Source: Ignavibacteria bacterium (GTDB lineage Bacteria > Bacteroidota > Ignavibacteria > OLB7). From it: 64,000 nt of DNA. Shown here piece by piece: positions 43,827-53,060 of this stretch (the first letter of the stretch is position 1; each line of letters begins with the position of its first letter). The position numbers and the translations under genes were made by a program. The stretch lies in contig JACKAE010000002.1 in NCBI GenBank assembly GCA_020635205.1, forward strand, positions 186,001 through 250,000. Direction: 5' to 3'. The notes below the pieces were generated by a model. It did not search any database, was not told the origin of the DNA, and worked only from the letters and a program-made list of their open reading frames with translations.

Positions 43827-44939
43827 ATGCACATTCGGTATACTGACTGGAACGGGGACGAACTGAGTCGTGAGGAGCGATTAGAAGAGTTGTTAAAGCT
43901 CTTCAGTTATCTGCTGATGAAGTCTTCTGGTGACGTGGATCAGGCGTTGCGCTGGATGGATTATCTGAATCAATCGCGGGGAATTCTTGGTGATATGACC
44001 ATGCAAGAGTTCGTCGACGAGTTGAAGAGGAGGGGATTAGTTAAAGAAGGGGGAGATGGTGGGGAAGGTCTCGGCTTAACAGGGAAAGGGCGGCAGCGAA
44101 TTCGTCGGGATGCGCTCGAAGAAATTTTCACCTCACTCAAGAAAGGCTTTTCAGGAGAGCATCGAACACCACACTCCGGTACTGGAGTTGAGCAGACGGG
44201 AGATTTACGGAAGTATATCTTCGGCGATCATCCATCTAACATTAACGCAACAGAGACTCTCTCGAACGCACTCCGTCGCGTAGCCGATCTCGATAGCTTC
44301 TCTCTTCGAGAAGATGACATTCGAGTGCAAGAGACAGAGCAGACAACAAGTGTTGCCACAGTTCTAATGCTCGACATATCCCACTCGATGATTCTCTACG
44401 GCGAGGATCGGATAACCCCCGCAAAACAAGTTGCTCTCGCCCTCTCCGAACTGATTACCACACGCTATCCAAAAGATCGACTTCACGTCCTCCTCTTTGG
44501 GGATGACGCCCAAGAAGTCAGTTTGCAAGAGCTTCCGTTCGTCAGTGTTGGACCTTTTCACACCAACACCCGGGCTGGGTTGCGGATGGCGAGATCGTTG
44601 CTTCGCCGTTCTCGTGGAGCTAACAAGCAAATCTTTATGATTACCGACGGGAAGCCTTCTGCTATGTTCGACGATGCAGGGCGGCTCTACAAGAATTCCT
44701 TTGGACTCGATCCAAAAATTGTCAACAAGACTTTAGATGAAGGCGTGGCTTGTCGCAGAGAGAAGATTACGATTAGCACTTTCATGGTTGCTCAAGACCC
44801 ATATCTGGTCAACTTTGTGGAAGAATTGACAAAGTCAAACAACGGGCGTGCATACTATACAGGACTCGGGGAATTAGGGGAAATGCTCTTTGTGGATTAC
44901 ATCCGAAATCGGAGGAGAAATTACACGGGGGGGAGATAG
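43827..44939 (+). CDS. von Willebrand factor A domain protein
   Basis: 370 residues with no signal peptide. The N-terminal ~150 residues are helical. The MIDAS metal site is DISHS (Asp183, Ser185, Ser187), followed by DRITPAKQVALALSELITTR, the MIDAS Thr region in FHTNTRAGLRMARSLLRR and MITDGKPSAM. The layout is like the CoxE/BatA-class VWA proteins that pair with MoxR AAA+ ATPases; no moxR gene is in the window. A role in complex assembly is inferred from the family. Confidence 0.85.
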   Translation: MHIRYTDWNGDELSREERLEELLKLFSYLLMKSSGDVDQALRWMDYLNQSRGILGDMTMQEFVDELKRRGLVKEGGDGGEGLGLTGKGRQRIRRDALEEIFTSLKKGFSGEHRTPHSGTGVEQTGDLRKYIFGDHPSNINATETLSNALRRVADLDSFSLREDDIRVQETEQTTSVATVLMLDISHSMILYGEDRITPAKQVALALSELITTRYPKDRLHVLLFGDDAQEVSLQELPFVSVGPFHTNTRAGLRMARSLLRRSRGANKQIFMITDGKPSAMFDDAGRLYKNSFGLDPKIVNKTLDEGVACRREKITISTFMVAQDPYLVNFVEELTKSNNGRAYYTGLGELGEMLFVDYIRNRRRNYTGGR

Positions 44940-44963
44940 GAATTCTCAGCTATTAAATGGCGA

Positions 44964-45779
44964 TCAACTTCCTTCCTCTTCACCTTGGGCAACCTCTTCA
45001 CCATTGACACGGGTCACCTTGATTTTCTCAAGTTGGATGTATGTTTGAAAGTCTTCTGCCCAGAGTCTGGTAGCGAAAAGGAATGATCCAACACGACGGG
45101 TCAGCCGCCAGATGTATTCTCGGTAAACGCCATCGTAGTTCACACGCCACCGCTCTATATTCTTATAGCCAGAGTTAATGTAGAGGAGAACCTCGGAGGT
45201 TGAGGTGGAGATAGAATCGTTGTAGATCACTTTCATCGGAGTAATCTCTTTGCCGTCGATCGTTGTGTCGCTCTGGATTTTCAGTGTTACGTCAGAGTCG
45301 AGTAAGCGCTGAGGGGTCAGCAGCCAACGTAGGTTATTCTGCAAGCGTTCGTATGCTGTGTGGAGAGCACTGGGTAGAATTGCTTGCGCTACCTCTTGGG
45401 AGTCGATCATCATTGTACCTTGGCAAGCACTCAGATTGCTGAACCGGACTGTGTAAACTCGTCCATCGTTCAGTTTCCCACTTAGCAACCCTTCGTCTGT
45501 GGCGCGATTCCATTTGTTGTGGTAGCGGGCTACTTCCTGACGCTGTTTGTTGTAGACAACAAAATCAAATGAGAAGGAAAGACTGTCTGTCCAATCCTGA
45601 CCTCCATACGTATGTCTAATATCTTCAGCCAGAAGAGTTGCGGCTAAATTCTCGTACTCGTTTAATGAAGGATCGTTTGTTGGATAATCTGTTTGCGGTT
45701 GCCCTTTGGCAACAGTACAGCATACCACCAAGAGAGGAAGCACTACAGATAGCTTTTGAAAGAATCTGGCACTATTCAT
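44964..45779 (-). CDS. Secreted protein of unknown function
   Basis: 271 residues with a signal peptide (LSVVLPLLVVCCTVAKGQ). Beta-rich mature part (SFSFDFVVYNKQRQEVARYH, VTLKIQSDTTIDGKEITPMK), an acidic C-terminal tail (EEVAQGEEEGS), and no family I recognise. The patterns resemble DUF-type lipid or lipoprotein-handling domains but not closely. Convergent with the VWA gene (24 bp). Confidence 0.7.
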   Translation of the reverse strand: MNSARFFQKLSVVLPLLVVCCTVAKGQPQTDYPTNDPSLNEYENLAATLLAEDIRHTYGGQDWTDSLSFSFDFVVYNKQRQEVARYHNKWNRATDEGLLSGKLNDGRVYTVRFSNLSACQGTMMIDSQEVAQAILPSALHTAYERLQNNLRWLLTPQRLLDSDVTLKIQSDTTIDGKEITPMKVIYNDSISTSTSEVLLYINSGYKNIERWRVNYDGVYREYIWRLTRRVGSFLFATRLWAEDFQTYIQLEKIKVTRVNGEEVAQGEEEGS

Positions 45780-46110
45780 AATATCCCATTCATTATTCTG
45801 TCATATCACACCACTGGTATCTCAGGTAACACCCGAAACCCCTTGTGGGTATGTTTGCCGAACTCTACTTCTGTAGAGCGGAGAGGGAGGACGTAAAAGA
45901 TACAATCCAATTGGCTTTGAAAGGGAAAAGATAACGTATAGGGAGAAGAACTCCACATCACATCTGTTGCAGAGTGAGCACTTCACGTCATGGCGAGGTG
46001 ATGTTGAGGAACATCCTCTTCAATAGTGCGTCGCAAACTCGAGGTGAGGTGTCTCTACCCATTATGGGCTACCGTTCGTATATTCAGCATCCTTATTCAC
46101 ACAATACACT
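45780..46110. other. 331-base divergent spacer
   Basis: Between the secreted protein (minus) and the M16 peptidase (plus). It shows a small perfect inverted repeat CTCTACTTCTGTAGAG near 45868 and GAGGAACATCCTC near 46010. No gene, and no repeat of the TTTTGAATT kind. It must hold two promoters, but none is clear. Confidence 0.5.
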
Positions 46111-47544
46111 ATGGCACAACAGATTGTCTGCATGAACTATCAACAACACATTGGAAGCCGAACGCATTTGCTTGGACTTTCAATCTTCTTACTCTTCTTC
46201 TCGGTTTTCGGTGCGCAGACTTTGTTTGCCTCTGGATCAGAGGTTAAGCCCGAAAAAGACTATAAGAGTTTTGTTCTGGAGAATGGACTTGAAGTGGTGG
46301 TTGTGGAGAACCACCTTGCTCCGATTGTCACCATTGAGCTTGCTACCCGCAACGGTTCCTTTACCGAGGGGCCAGAGTTTGCCGGACTTTCCCACCTATA
46401 CGAGCATATGTTCTTCAAGGGGAATAAGAATTTTCCCCGCTCGCAAGACTTTCTCAGCTACCTCAGCAAGATTGGAGCTATCTGGAACGCTACCACACGC
46501 GAGGAAGTTGTGAACTACTACTTTACACTCCCCTCGATGAACTTGCAACTTGGAATGGAGCTGATGGCAAACACAATTCAGACTCCACTCTTCAACAAAA
46601 CAGAACTTGAACGGGAGCGTGAAGTGGTGTTGGGGGAGTTCGACCGGCATGAGGCAAGCCCTCTCTTCCTCTTCCGTCGCGTAATGGACTCAGTGACTTG
46701 GGGGGATAATTTCACCAGAAAGGAGCCGATTGGACAGCGCGATGTGATTGGGACGGCAACAGTGGAGAAGATGCGGGCAATTCAGCAGAAGTATTACATC
46801 CCGAACAACTCGCTTTTGATTGTGGCGGGAGATGTTGACTCCGCCACTGTTTACAAGATGGCTCAGCGCTACTTTACGCCGTGGGAGCGGGGGGCTGATC
46901 CATTTGAGGCGGATCCACCTCCATTCCCCAAACCATTGACCGAAAAGAGGTTAGTGCAAGTTCCCTCGCCGATCAACCTTGTGCAAGCAACGTATCAATG
47001 GTATGGCCCATCTGTCTCGCTCGACCCGAAGTCGACATATGCTGCCGATGTCTTTATCTATATCTTGACGCAAGATCAATCACGTTTTCAACGACGTTTG
47101 GTAGAGAGTGGACTTTCACAGTCGGCAGGATTCAGCTACTACACGCAGAACTACACCGGACCAATTGCGGTCTCTATTGGAACAACAGAAGAGAAAGCAA
47201 AGCAGGCGATGAAGGTTCTTTGGGATGAGATTCAAGCGTTCGATTCTCCCGATTATTTTACCGATGAAGAGTTAGAAACAGCAAAAGCCTACCTGCGCGT
47301 CGAACATTTATACGATGCCGAGGAGACGAGCGAGTGGACACACACGATCGGGTTTTGGTGGAGCACAACTGGCGGCCTTGACTACTTCCGAGGGTATCTC
47401 GATAACTTGTCGCAGATAACCCGCGAAGATATTCAGAACTTTATTCGGCGATATGTTAAAGGGAAAAACTACATCCTTGGCGTTACCGGTAGCGAGGCTG
47501 CCCTTCAGGAATTGAAATTAGTTCCATCAGAAGTTCTCCGATAA
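46111..47544 (+). CDS. M16 (pitrilysin) zinc peptidase, catalytic member
   Basis: 477 residues with a signal-like N-terminus (LLGLSIFLLFFSVFGAQTLF). The inverted zinc motif HxxEH is present as HLYEH (His95, Glu98, His99), and the third ligand lies in the ELEREREVVLGEFDRHE segment about 70-76 residues later. The second half (VPSPINLVQATYQWYGPSV...YTQNYTGPIAVSIGT) is the non-catalytic M16C domain. It probably works in the periplasm. The next gene is its zinc-less partner, 37 bp downstream. Confidence 0.9.
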   Translation: MAQQIVCMNYQQHIGSRTHLLGLSIFLLFFSVFGAQTLFASGSEVKPEKDYKSFVLENGLEVVVVENHLAPIVTIELATRNGSFTEGPEFAGLSHLYEHMFFKGNKNFPRSQDFLSYLSKIGAIWNATTREEVVNYYFTLPSMNLQLGMELMANTIQTPLFNKTELEREREVVLGEFDRHEASPLFLFRRVMDSVTWGDNFTRKEPIGQRDVIGTATVEKMRAIQQKYYIPNNSLLIVAGDVDSATVYKMAQRYFTPWERGADPFEADPPPFPKPLTEKRLVQVPSPINLVQATYQWYGPSVSLDPKSTYAADVFIYILTQDQSRFQRRLVESGLSQSAGFSYYTQNYTGPIAVSIGTTEEKAKQAMKVLWDEIQAFDSPDYFTDEELETAKAYLRVEHLYDAEETSEWTHTIGFWWSTTGGLDYFRGYLDNLSQITREDIQNFIRRYVKGKNYILGVTGSEAALQELKLVPSEVLR

Positions 47545-47581
47545 GTATCACTACCACAACACAACGCAGACTATCACATAT

Positions 47582-49096
47582 ATGAATACAGCAACTATTA
47601 CTATTCGGTGGATATCACTATCGCAGTTGATGCGGTACGGATTGCTGACCTTCCTTGCACTTTTTCTTTTCGCCTGTAGCACGTCAACCAAGGCCACTCG
47701 TTCGGGGGGTGAAAATAGTGGACAGGTAATCGTTAGGGAAGAGGAGGAGATCAACGAAGCTCTCCGTGCAGGAGCTACCGAGATTCCGAAAGAGATTGAG
47801 GAATTTACCGTGGATGGACTGAAAGTAATCCTTCGTCCAACTGGATCAAGTTTCCACACTGTGGTAACCAAGCTCTATATCCGTGGTGGACTTCCAGCAC
47901 TTCCTGACGGAGTATCTCCGGCGTTAGAACAAATGGCTCTCGACGTTCCCCGGTTCAGTGGGCCGGCTTGGATGGATAGAAGTGATTTTCTCCGTGAGCG
48001 TGACCGGATGCACCTTGGTCTTGGAGCCTCAGCAGAACGGGATTTCTCAACGTTGACACTTCGTTGTGTTGACGAAAACTTCGATCGAGCTTGGAGTCTT
48101 TTCTCAGGCATGATTACCGAACCCTCCTTTGCCCCCATTGCTATGGAGAACATTCGTGAGCGGGCAATCATCGGCGTGCGCAACCGGAGCATTGTCCCTG
48201 AGTCGTACGCCGAGTACCTTGCCGACAGTGTTTTCTTCTACGGACATCCGTATGGGCGTGTAGCCGAAGAGGATGACTTCACAAAGATTACCGAGCAGGA
48301 TTTGCGGGACTACCACAAACAGCTTTTTGTCAAGTCCCGACTTTTCCTTGTGGTAGTTGGAAACATCACGCGGGAGGAGATTACCGAGAAGATCAAGGCT
48401 TCGTTGGGAATGCTTCCACAAGGTTCATATAAAGATCCCAAAGTTGCGATCCCACAAAATGCAAGCCATCCCTCCCTTCTCGTCCAAAGTGCTTGGGGAC
48501 GTGAGGATATCCCGACGAACTATCTTGTGGTTCGTTTTCTCGGCCCGGATCATAAGGACAAACTTTTCTACGCAATGGAACGGCTCCGGAGCTTCATGGG
48601 AGGTTTTCTCTTCCGAGAGATTCGTATCGAGAGGAACTTGAGTTATGCTCCTGATGCCTCTACCTACAACCATCGAATTGGATTTGGCGACATTTCTATC
48701 TCCACTGTTCTTCCTGACTCAGCTTGGCGAGTTACGAAGAGTCGGATTATTGACTTCTTCAGAGATAACATTATTAAAGAAGAATATCTTTCCGAAGTTC
48801 CCGCTACGTGGTACACTGGGCAATATCTCGGTATGCAGACAGCAGAGTCGCAGGCGACCGAACTTGGTTCAGCTTGGTTTTACAAAGGTGATTGGAAAGA
48901 GGCCTATCGCGCCCTCGATCAATTTACCAAGGTGACTCCTGAACAGTTAAACGAAGCGGCTGTTAAGTACATGGATAACTTCACCATAGTGGTTGTGGGT
49001 GATCCTGAGGATGTAACCCGTTCGGAATACCTTCCAGAAGATGTTAGCACAGATGATGACACTTCATCTGATGTGCCGGCTGCAAGGTCGCGGTAG
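47582..49096 (+). CDS. M16-family lipoprotein lacking the zinc motif
   Basis: 504 residues with lipobox LLTFLALFLFACSTS (Cys32). The fold is M16 (VTKLYIRGGLPALPDGVSPA, FFYGHPYGRVAEEDDFTKIT, LFLVVVGNITREEITEKIK), but the HxxEH position reads PALEQ (113-117): both His are lost while the Glu is kept. Paired active/inactive M16 subunits are known from PqqF/G-like and mitochondrial MPP alpha/beta. The pair here probably forms a heterodimeric envelope protease, with this subunit anchored to a membrane. Confidence 0.87.
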   Translation: MNTATITIRWISLSQLMRYGLLTFLALFLFACSTSTKATRSGGENSGQVIVREEEEINEALRAGATEIPKEIEEFTVDGLKVILRPTGSSFHTVVTKLYIRGGLPALPDGVSPALEQMALDVPRFSGPAWMDRSDFLRERDRMHLGLGASAERDFSTLTLRCVDENFDRAWSLFSGMITEPSFAPIAMENIRERAIIGVRNRSIVPESYAEYLADSVFFYGHPYGRVAEEDDFTKITEQDLRDYHKQLFVKSRLFLVVVGNITREEITEKIKASLGMLPQGSYKDPKVAIPQNASHPSLLVQSAWGREDIPTNYLVVRFLGPDHKDKLFYAMERLRSFMGGFLFREIRIERNLSYAPDASTYNHRIGFGDISISTVLPDSAWRVTKSRIIDFFRDNIIKEEYLSEVPATWYTGQYLGMQTAESQATELGSAWFYKGDWKEAYRALDQFTKVTPEQLNEAAVKYMDNFTIVVVGDPEDVTRSEYLPEDVSTDDDTSSDVPAARSR

Positions 49097-49122
49097 CCTG
49101 ACAGTAAAAGAAGAGTCACTTT

Positions 49123-49914
49123 ATGGCATTACTCTATCTGGGAATCCTGCTGGCTTTGCCGGTAGGATTCTCACTCGGATTGCTTGGGGGGGGCGGGAGT
49201 ATTCTCGCCGTCCCCGTTTTTGTATACGTTCTTGGAATAGATCCTTCACTGGCCATTCCAGCAAGTCTTCTGGTTGTCGGTCTTACCAGTCTCGTTGGTT
49301 CAGTTCCCTACTGGCGTCAGGGGAACGTTGACTTCTCGGCAGCACTCTTCTTCGCTATAGGCTCTATGGTTGGCTCCTTAGCCGGAGCAGAGCTTGGGAT
49401 TCGTGCTCCCGACATCGTTCAAATGATCCTCTTCGGTTTCGTGATGCTTGCTGCCTCCTTCTTCATGCTGCGCGGACGCCCATCAGCCGAAGGGAACATA
49501 CAAGCAAAACCATTCTGGGTTCTAATTCTTATCGGTGCTCTCGTTGGAGTGTTAATCGGCTTTGTTGGAGTGGGGGGAGGCTTCATGTATGTTCCTGCAC
49601 TCATCTTTCTGGTCGGACTCGAAACAAAACGGGCAGTCGGCACAAGCCTGCTAATCATAGGGTTGAACGCTGCTGTTGCCTTCAGTCGCTATCTGTTCGA
49701 TGAAAATATCCGTCGAGGTTTCCTCACCGAGAATCTCGGTGAACTTCCACTCTGGCTCGGCATGCTCACCTTCACTCTCCTCACGTTCGCCGGCCTCTTC
49801 GCCGGCACAAAGCTGGCAAAGCGAACCGACCCAGCCCGTCTCCGCCGCTGGTTTGCAATCTTCTTGATGGTAATGGCAGTGTTAGTGTTAGTACAGGAGA
49901 TGTCGGGGTTATAA
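49123..49914 (+). CDS. TauE/SafE-family sulfite/anion permease
   Basis: 263 residues with eight predicted membrane helices. GLLGGGGSILAVPVFVYVLG and FVGVGGGFMYVPALIFLVGL are the two family repeats, each starting with a G-x-G-G-G motif. SLLIIGLNAAVAFSRYLF is a third family block. The family exports or imports sulfite, sulfoacetate or organosulfonates; the substrate is not known here. It begins 26 bp after the M16 lipoprotein gene, with convergent genes beyond it. Confidence 0.87.
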   Translation: MALLYLGILLALPVGFSLGLLGGGGSILAVPVFVYVLGIDPSLAIPASLLVVGLTSLVGSVPYWRQGNVDFSAALFFAIGSMVGSLAGAELGIRAPDIVQMILFGFVMLAASFFMLRGRPSAEGNIQAKPFWVLILIGALVGVLIGFVGVGGGFMYVPALIFLVGLETKRAVGTSLLIIGLNAAVAFSRYLFDENIRRGFLTENLGELPLWLGMLTFTLLTFAGLFAGTKLAKRTDPARLRRWFAIFLMVMAVLVLVQEMSGL

Positions 49915-50023
49915 AGCTGTATATGTTCGTTTTTCTTTATGTACAGGAAAAGATTAAGACTGTGAGCTATTCACAAGAGTGAATGAGAATCTGAACGCTG
50001 TTTGATGAGAGGTCACCATACCA

Positions 50024-50059
50024 AAAACGCCCGAAGCAGATATCTGCTTCGGGCGTTTT
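50024..50059. terminator. Perfect 36-bp palindromic terminator
   Basis: AAAACGCCCGAAGCAGAT followed at once by its exact reverse complement ATCTGCTTCGGGCGTTTT, with no loop bases in between. It has A and T tails on each side, so it can end transcription of both convergent genes (TauE and the T9SS protein). Confidence 0.88.
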
Positions 50060-50088
50060 GTATTGCATGGGAATGGTGGTTTTGTTCC

Positions 50089-51270
50089 TTACTCGTTTGT
50101 GAGAATAAATTTTCCAGACCCCTTTGATTTACCTGCTTCATCGCGGATCACATAGTAATAGATACCCTCAGGAATGGAAGGTGGAAGGTTCAACTGAGTA
50201 CGAACGTCTCCTGCAGAGTTATCTATCGGAACTCTCTGAACAACTTCACCGAGCATGTTGCACAGTTCTAATTCCCAGGGAGCATCGGAGGATTTCTCAA
50301 ATTCGAGAATACTTCTTCCAGAGGTAATTGGATTAGGAAAGAGATTGACCGATAGACTTTCAGAGGTTGTAGGGGGATGCACTGACGAGGTGCTAAGATC
50401 ATTTCTATATCCTGCGCTTGTTCCAGAGGGGAATTCGCTGTAGAACAGGATGTCGTCAGCAATGCCGGGTGCATGGAAAGAATATTTGCGCTTTAACTCT
50501 TGAGCACCTTGCTCAACGCCAAAAGCGAAGAGTAGAATGTCAGGAGCAGGTTGATCTCCTATATAAAAGCTATCAATCGTGATACGTACATTGTACTTCA
50601 ATAGCACATCAAGTGTAACACCTCCCGGCAGTTTCAAAGTTCCCCAACCAACAATACTGTCTACCTCAATGCGGGTTGTTAGATAGGTAAGGGGGGTCTG
50701 ATTAAGTCCTGCAGCGGGAACTGTAACGAGAGTATTTATACGAAGTTTTGCCTCCGTATCCCAATGTGAACCATAGGAAGCAGGAAGTAATAGCTCTGTT
50801 AATCCATTTCCTTTTACAGGATCAATGAGCTGTGTTTGATTAGGAATCTCGATATATGATGTCAGATCAAGATCAAATCGTCCGCCATCATAAGAGTTCG
50901 CGACATAGAATTCTCCGTTGGATCGAACTTCTCGGTAGCTCTGGCCAGTAAGGGTAAACGCATTAAGAGCATACATGGAGTTCCTAACAGTAGTAGCATT
51001 AGGAACTTCGGAATTATCGGGGGTCAAGAAAGAATACGAAAACACGTTAGTCCCATTAACTACTCCCGAATAATCCCACACTTTATTCTCTCCCCTTTCT
51101 GGAGGTTGGAAAGACGAAAGTTGAATGAAACGCCATGTAGGGTTATCACCCGGCATGTAAAACCCAGCATTTTTCGCCGTGATAGTAACCGGTGTTTGTG
51201 CGCTGAGTTTGTGAAAAGAGAAAGTGCTTGTGACGCAAAGCATCACTGTAAAAAGTAACCTACGAATCAT
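50089..51270 (-). CDS. Secreted protein with T9SS type A sorting domain
   Basis: 393 residues. The ATG at 51270 is preceded by GGAGG at a standard distance, giving signal peptide LLFTVMLCVTSTFSFHKLSA. The middle part is beta-rich (TPVTITAKNAGFYMPGDNPT, YIEIPNQTQLIDPVKGNG) without a named domain. The end (SLSVNLFPNPITSGRSILEF to GIYYYVIRDEAGKSKGSGKF) is a type A T9SS domain. It is exported to the surface; function unknown. Confidence 0.85.
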   Translation of the reverse strand: MIRRLLFTVMLCVTSTFSFHKLSAQTPVTITAKNAGFYMPGDNPTWRFIQLSSFQPPERGENKVWDYSGVVNGTNVFSYSFLTPDNSEVPNATTVRNSMYALNAFTLTGQSYREVRSNGEFYVANSYDGGRFDLDLTSYIEIPNQTQLIDPVKGNGLTELLLPASYGSHWDTEAKLRINTLVTVPAAGLNQTPLTYLTTRIEVDSIVGWGTLKLPGGVTLDVLLKYNVRITIDSFYIGDQPAPDILLFAFGVEQGAQELKRKYSFHAPGIADDILFYSEFPSGTSAGYRNDLSTSSVHPPTTSESLSVNLFPNPITSGRSILEFEKSSDAPWELELCNMLGEVVQRVPIDNSAGDVRTQLNLPPSIPEGIYYYVIRDEAGKSKGSGKFILTNE

Positions 51271-51410
51271 AAAACCTCCATGACGTGAAAGAAAAAACTG
51301 GCAATGGTCGTAGAGTCTAATTTGCTCCATTCCGATTCCAGGTGGGTGAAATATATTTTACGTCGAAGAGAAAGTAGATACTGCAAAACTACTGCAGGCC
51401 GTAAGAGAGA

Positions 51411-53060
51411 TCAGATTGAACTGAGAAATGTGACGAGGTTGAGTGTGGCTGGTATCTCCATCTTTCGGCGAAGTCGATATCGGTACGACTCAATACTACG
51501 TGGAGATTGGTAGAGAAGATTGGCGATCTCTTTTGTGGAAAGATTCATACGAAGGAGTGCCCCAACCTTCATTTCAATCGGCGTGAGAGTAGGAAATCGT
51601 TCTGAAAGTTGCCCAATAAAGTCGTGATGAACAAGCTTAAATTGCTGTTCAAAATGTTCCCACCCCTTTTCACCACGAATAGCCTCACGAATCTGTCCCA
51701 ACAACGATTCTAAAAGTTTGTTTGCAGCATTCTCTTTTACAGGAGGAGTTTCTTCTATCTGTCGACTTAGCTTGCTGAGGAACTCATTCTTCTGCATCAA
51801 ATACATTGCCATTGCCGTTAACTCTCGTGACTTATGCTCCATCTCCTGCTGCATCTTCTCAGTTTGCAGACGATACCGCTCCTTCTCTTGCTTTGCTTTC
51901 TCTACTTCGAAGAGAACGGCAAGTTGTTTTGCTCTTCGCTCTGAAGCATCGTTAGAAAGCTCGCGTTGTAGTTCAATGTAGAGAGTGCTGAATGTTGTCG
52001 CCTCTTCGAAGTTCTTCGTCTCACAATAAATCTGACGCAGGAGGTTGTATCCACGTAGTATGTGAGAGGAAAGCTGCAACTCTTGGGCAATAGCAAGGCC
52101 CTGAAAGATATATTCTAAGCTCTTTTTTGTATCACCAGCATTGAAGTAAATAAAACCGAGATCCATAAATGGAATAATAAGCTCAGATTGAGTGCCGAGA
52201 TCTTGCACAATTTCAATGCCATCTAACGCATATTGAATTGCCGTCTCGTACTCCCCTACGTGAGCATAGACTTGACCCAAGAGCTGGAGAGCTAATGCTA
52301 AGATGTTAGAATGCCCATGCTCTTTACTAATTATTCGTGCTTGAGTGTAATAGTCTAAAGCCTTCTCATAATCATTGTGTGCCCATAAAAAGATATTGGC
52401 GATGTTATAGAGCGTATTGGCAACTCCCATAGAATCACCCAATTCTCGCTTGATCGTCAAGCTCTCTTGATAGAACTCTACTGAACGATCGTAATCTCTA
52501 AGATCATAGTAGATCATGCCGATGTTGTTGAGTGTTTTGGAGATACCACCACTATTCTCGGCCTTTTGAAAAAGTTCCAGTCCCTTGAAAGCATATTCCA
52601 GAGCCGTATCACTTATGTTCATGCCCAAATATGATATGCTCAATGTCAGATAAACTTTTGCTCTTCCCTCGGGATGGTTCAGTTTTTCATAGAGTTGAAG
52701 ACTTTCCTCCAAGGATAGCAATCCCTTACCATAGTCGTGCAGAATATTCGATACCTGTCCAAGCAGAAATTGAAGCTCAGCCAGATCGTGCTCAGTGCCA
52801 TGTGTGCGACATATAGGTTCAAGTTCTAATAATACCTCGTGTGCTTCTTGAAAACGTGCCGCATGCTCCAGAGCGCAAGCGTGAAGTAGGCCATTGCGTA
52901 TCGTTCCATGAGGATAGTCTGTTTTCTTCAAGAGTCGGCGGGTTCTTTTGCAGGAATTGATTACTTGTTCTGACTCTTTCTCCTGCATCAACGTTGCCTG
53001 ATCGATAAGGCTATCAATCTGCATGTGGAGGTCGTTATGTGATGTATGAACCGTACTCAT
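51411..53060 (-). CDS. TPR regulatory protein with LuxR-type helix-turn-helix
   Basis: 549 residues without a membrane segment. Residues about 60-370 are TPR motifs (ISYLGMNISDTALEYAFKGL, IGMIYYDLRDYDRSVEFYQE, LLGQVYAHVGEYETAIQYAL). A charged coiled coil follows (KAKQEKERYRLQTEKMQQEM), then a LuxR/GerE-like DNA-binding domain near the C-terminus: LTPIEMKVGALLRMNLSTKE, IANLLYQSPRSIESYRYRLR. Proteins with this layout are common regulators in Bacteroidota. The target is unknown; the T9SS protein gene just downstream is a candidate. Confidence 0.85.
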   Translation of the reverse strand: MSTVHTSHNDLHMQIDSLIDQATLMQEKESEQVINSCKRTRRLLKKTDYPHGTIRNGLLHACALEHAARFQEAHEVLLELEPICRTHGTEHDLAELQFLLGQVSNILHDYGKGLLSLEESLQLYEKLNHPEGRAKVYLTLSISYLGMNISDTALEYAFKGLELFQKAENSGGISKTLNNIGMIYYDLRDYDRSVEFYQESLTIKRELGDSMGVANTLYNIANIFLWAHNDYEKALDYYTQARIISKEHGHSNILALALQLLGQVYAHVGEYETAIQYALDGIEIVQDLGTQSELIIPFMDLGFIYFNAGDTKKSLEYIFQGLAIAQELQLSSHILRGYNLLRQIYCETKNFEEATTFSTLYIELQRELSNDASERRAKQLAVLFEVEKAKQEKERYRLQTEKMQQEMEHKSRELTAMAMYLMQKNEFLSKLSRQIEETPPVKENAANKLLESLLGQIREAIRGEKGWEHFEQQFKLVHHDFIGQLSERFPTLTPIEMKVGALLRMNLSTKEIANLLYQSPRSIESYRYRLRRKMEIPATLNLVTFLSSI

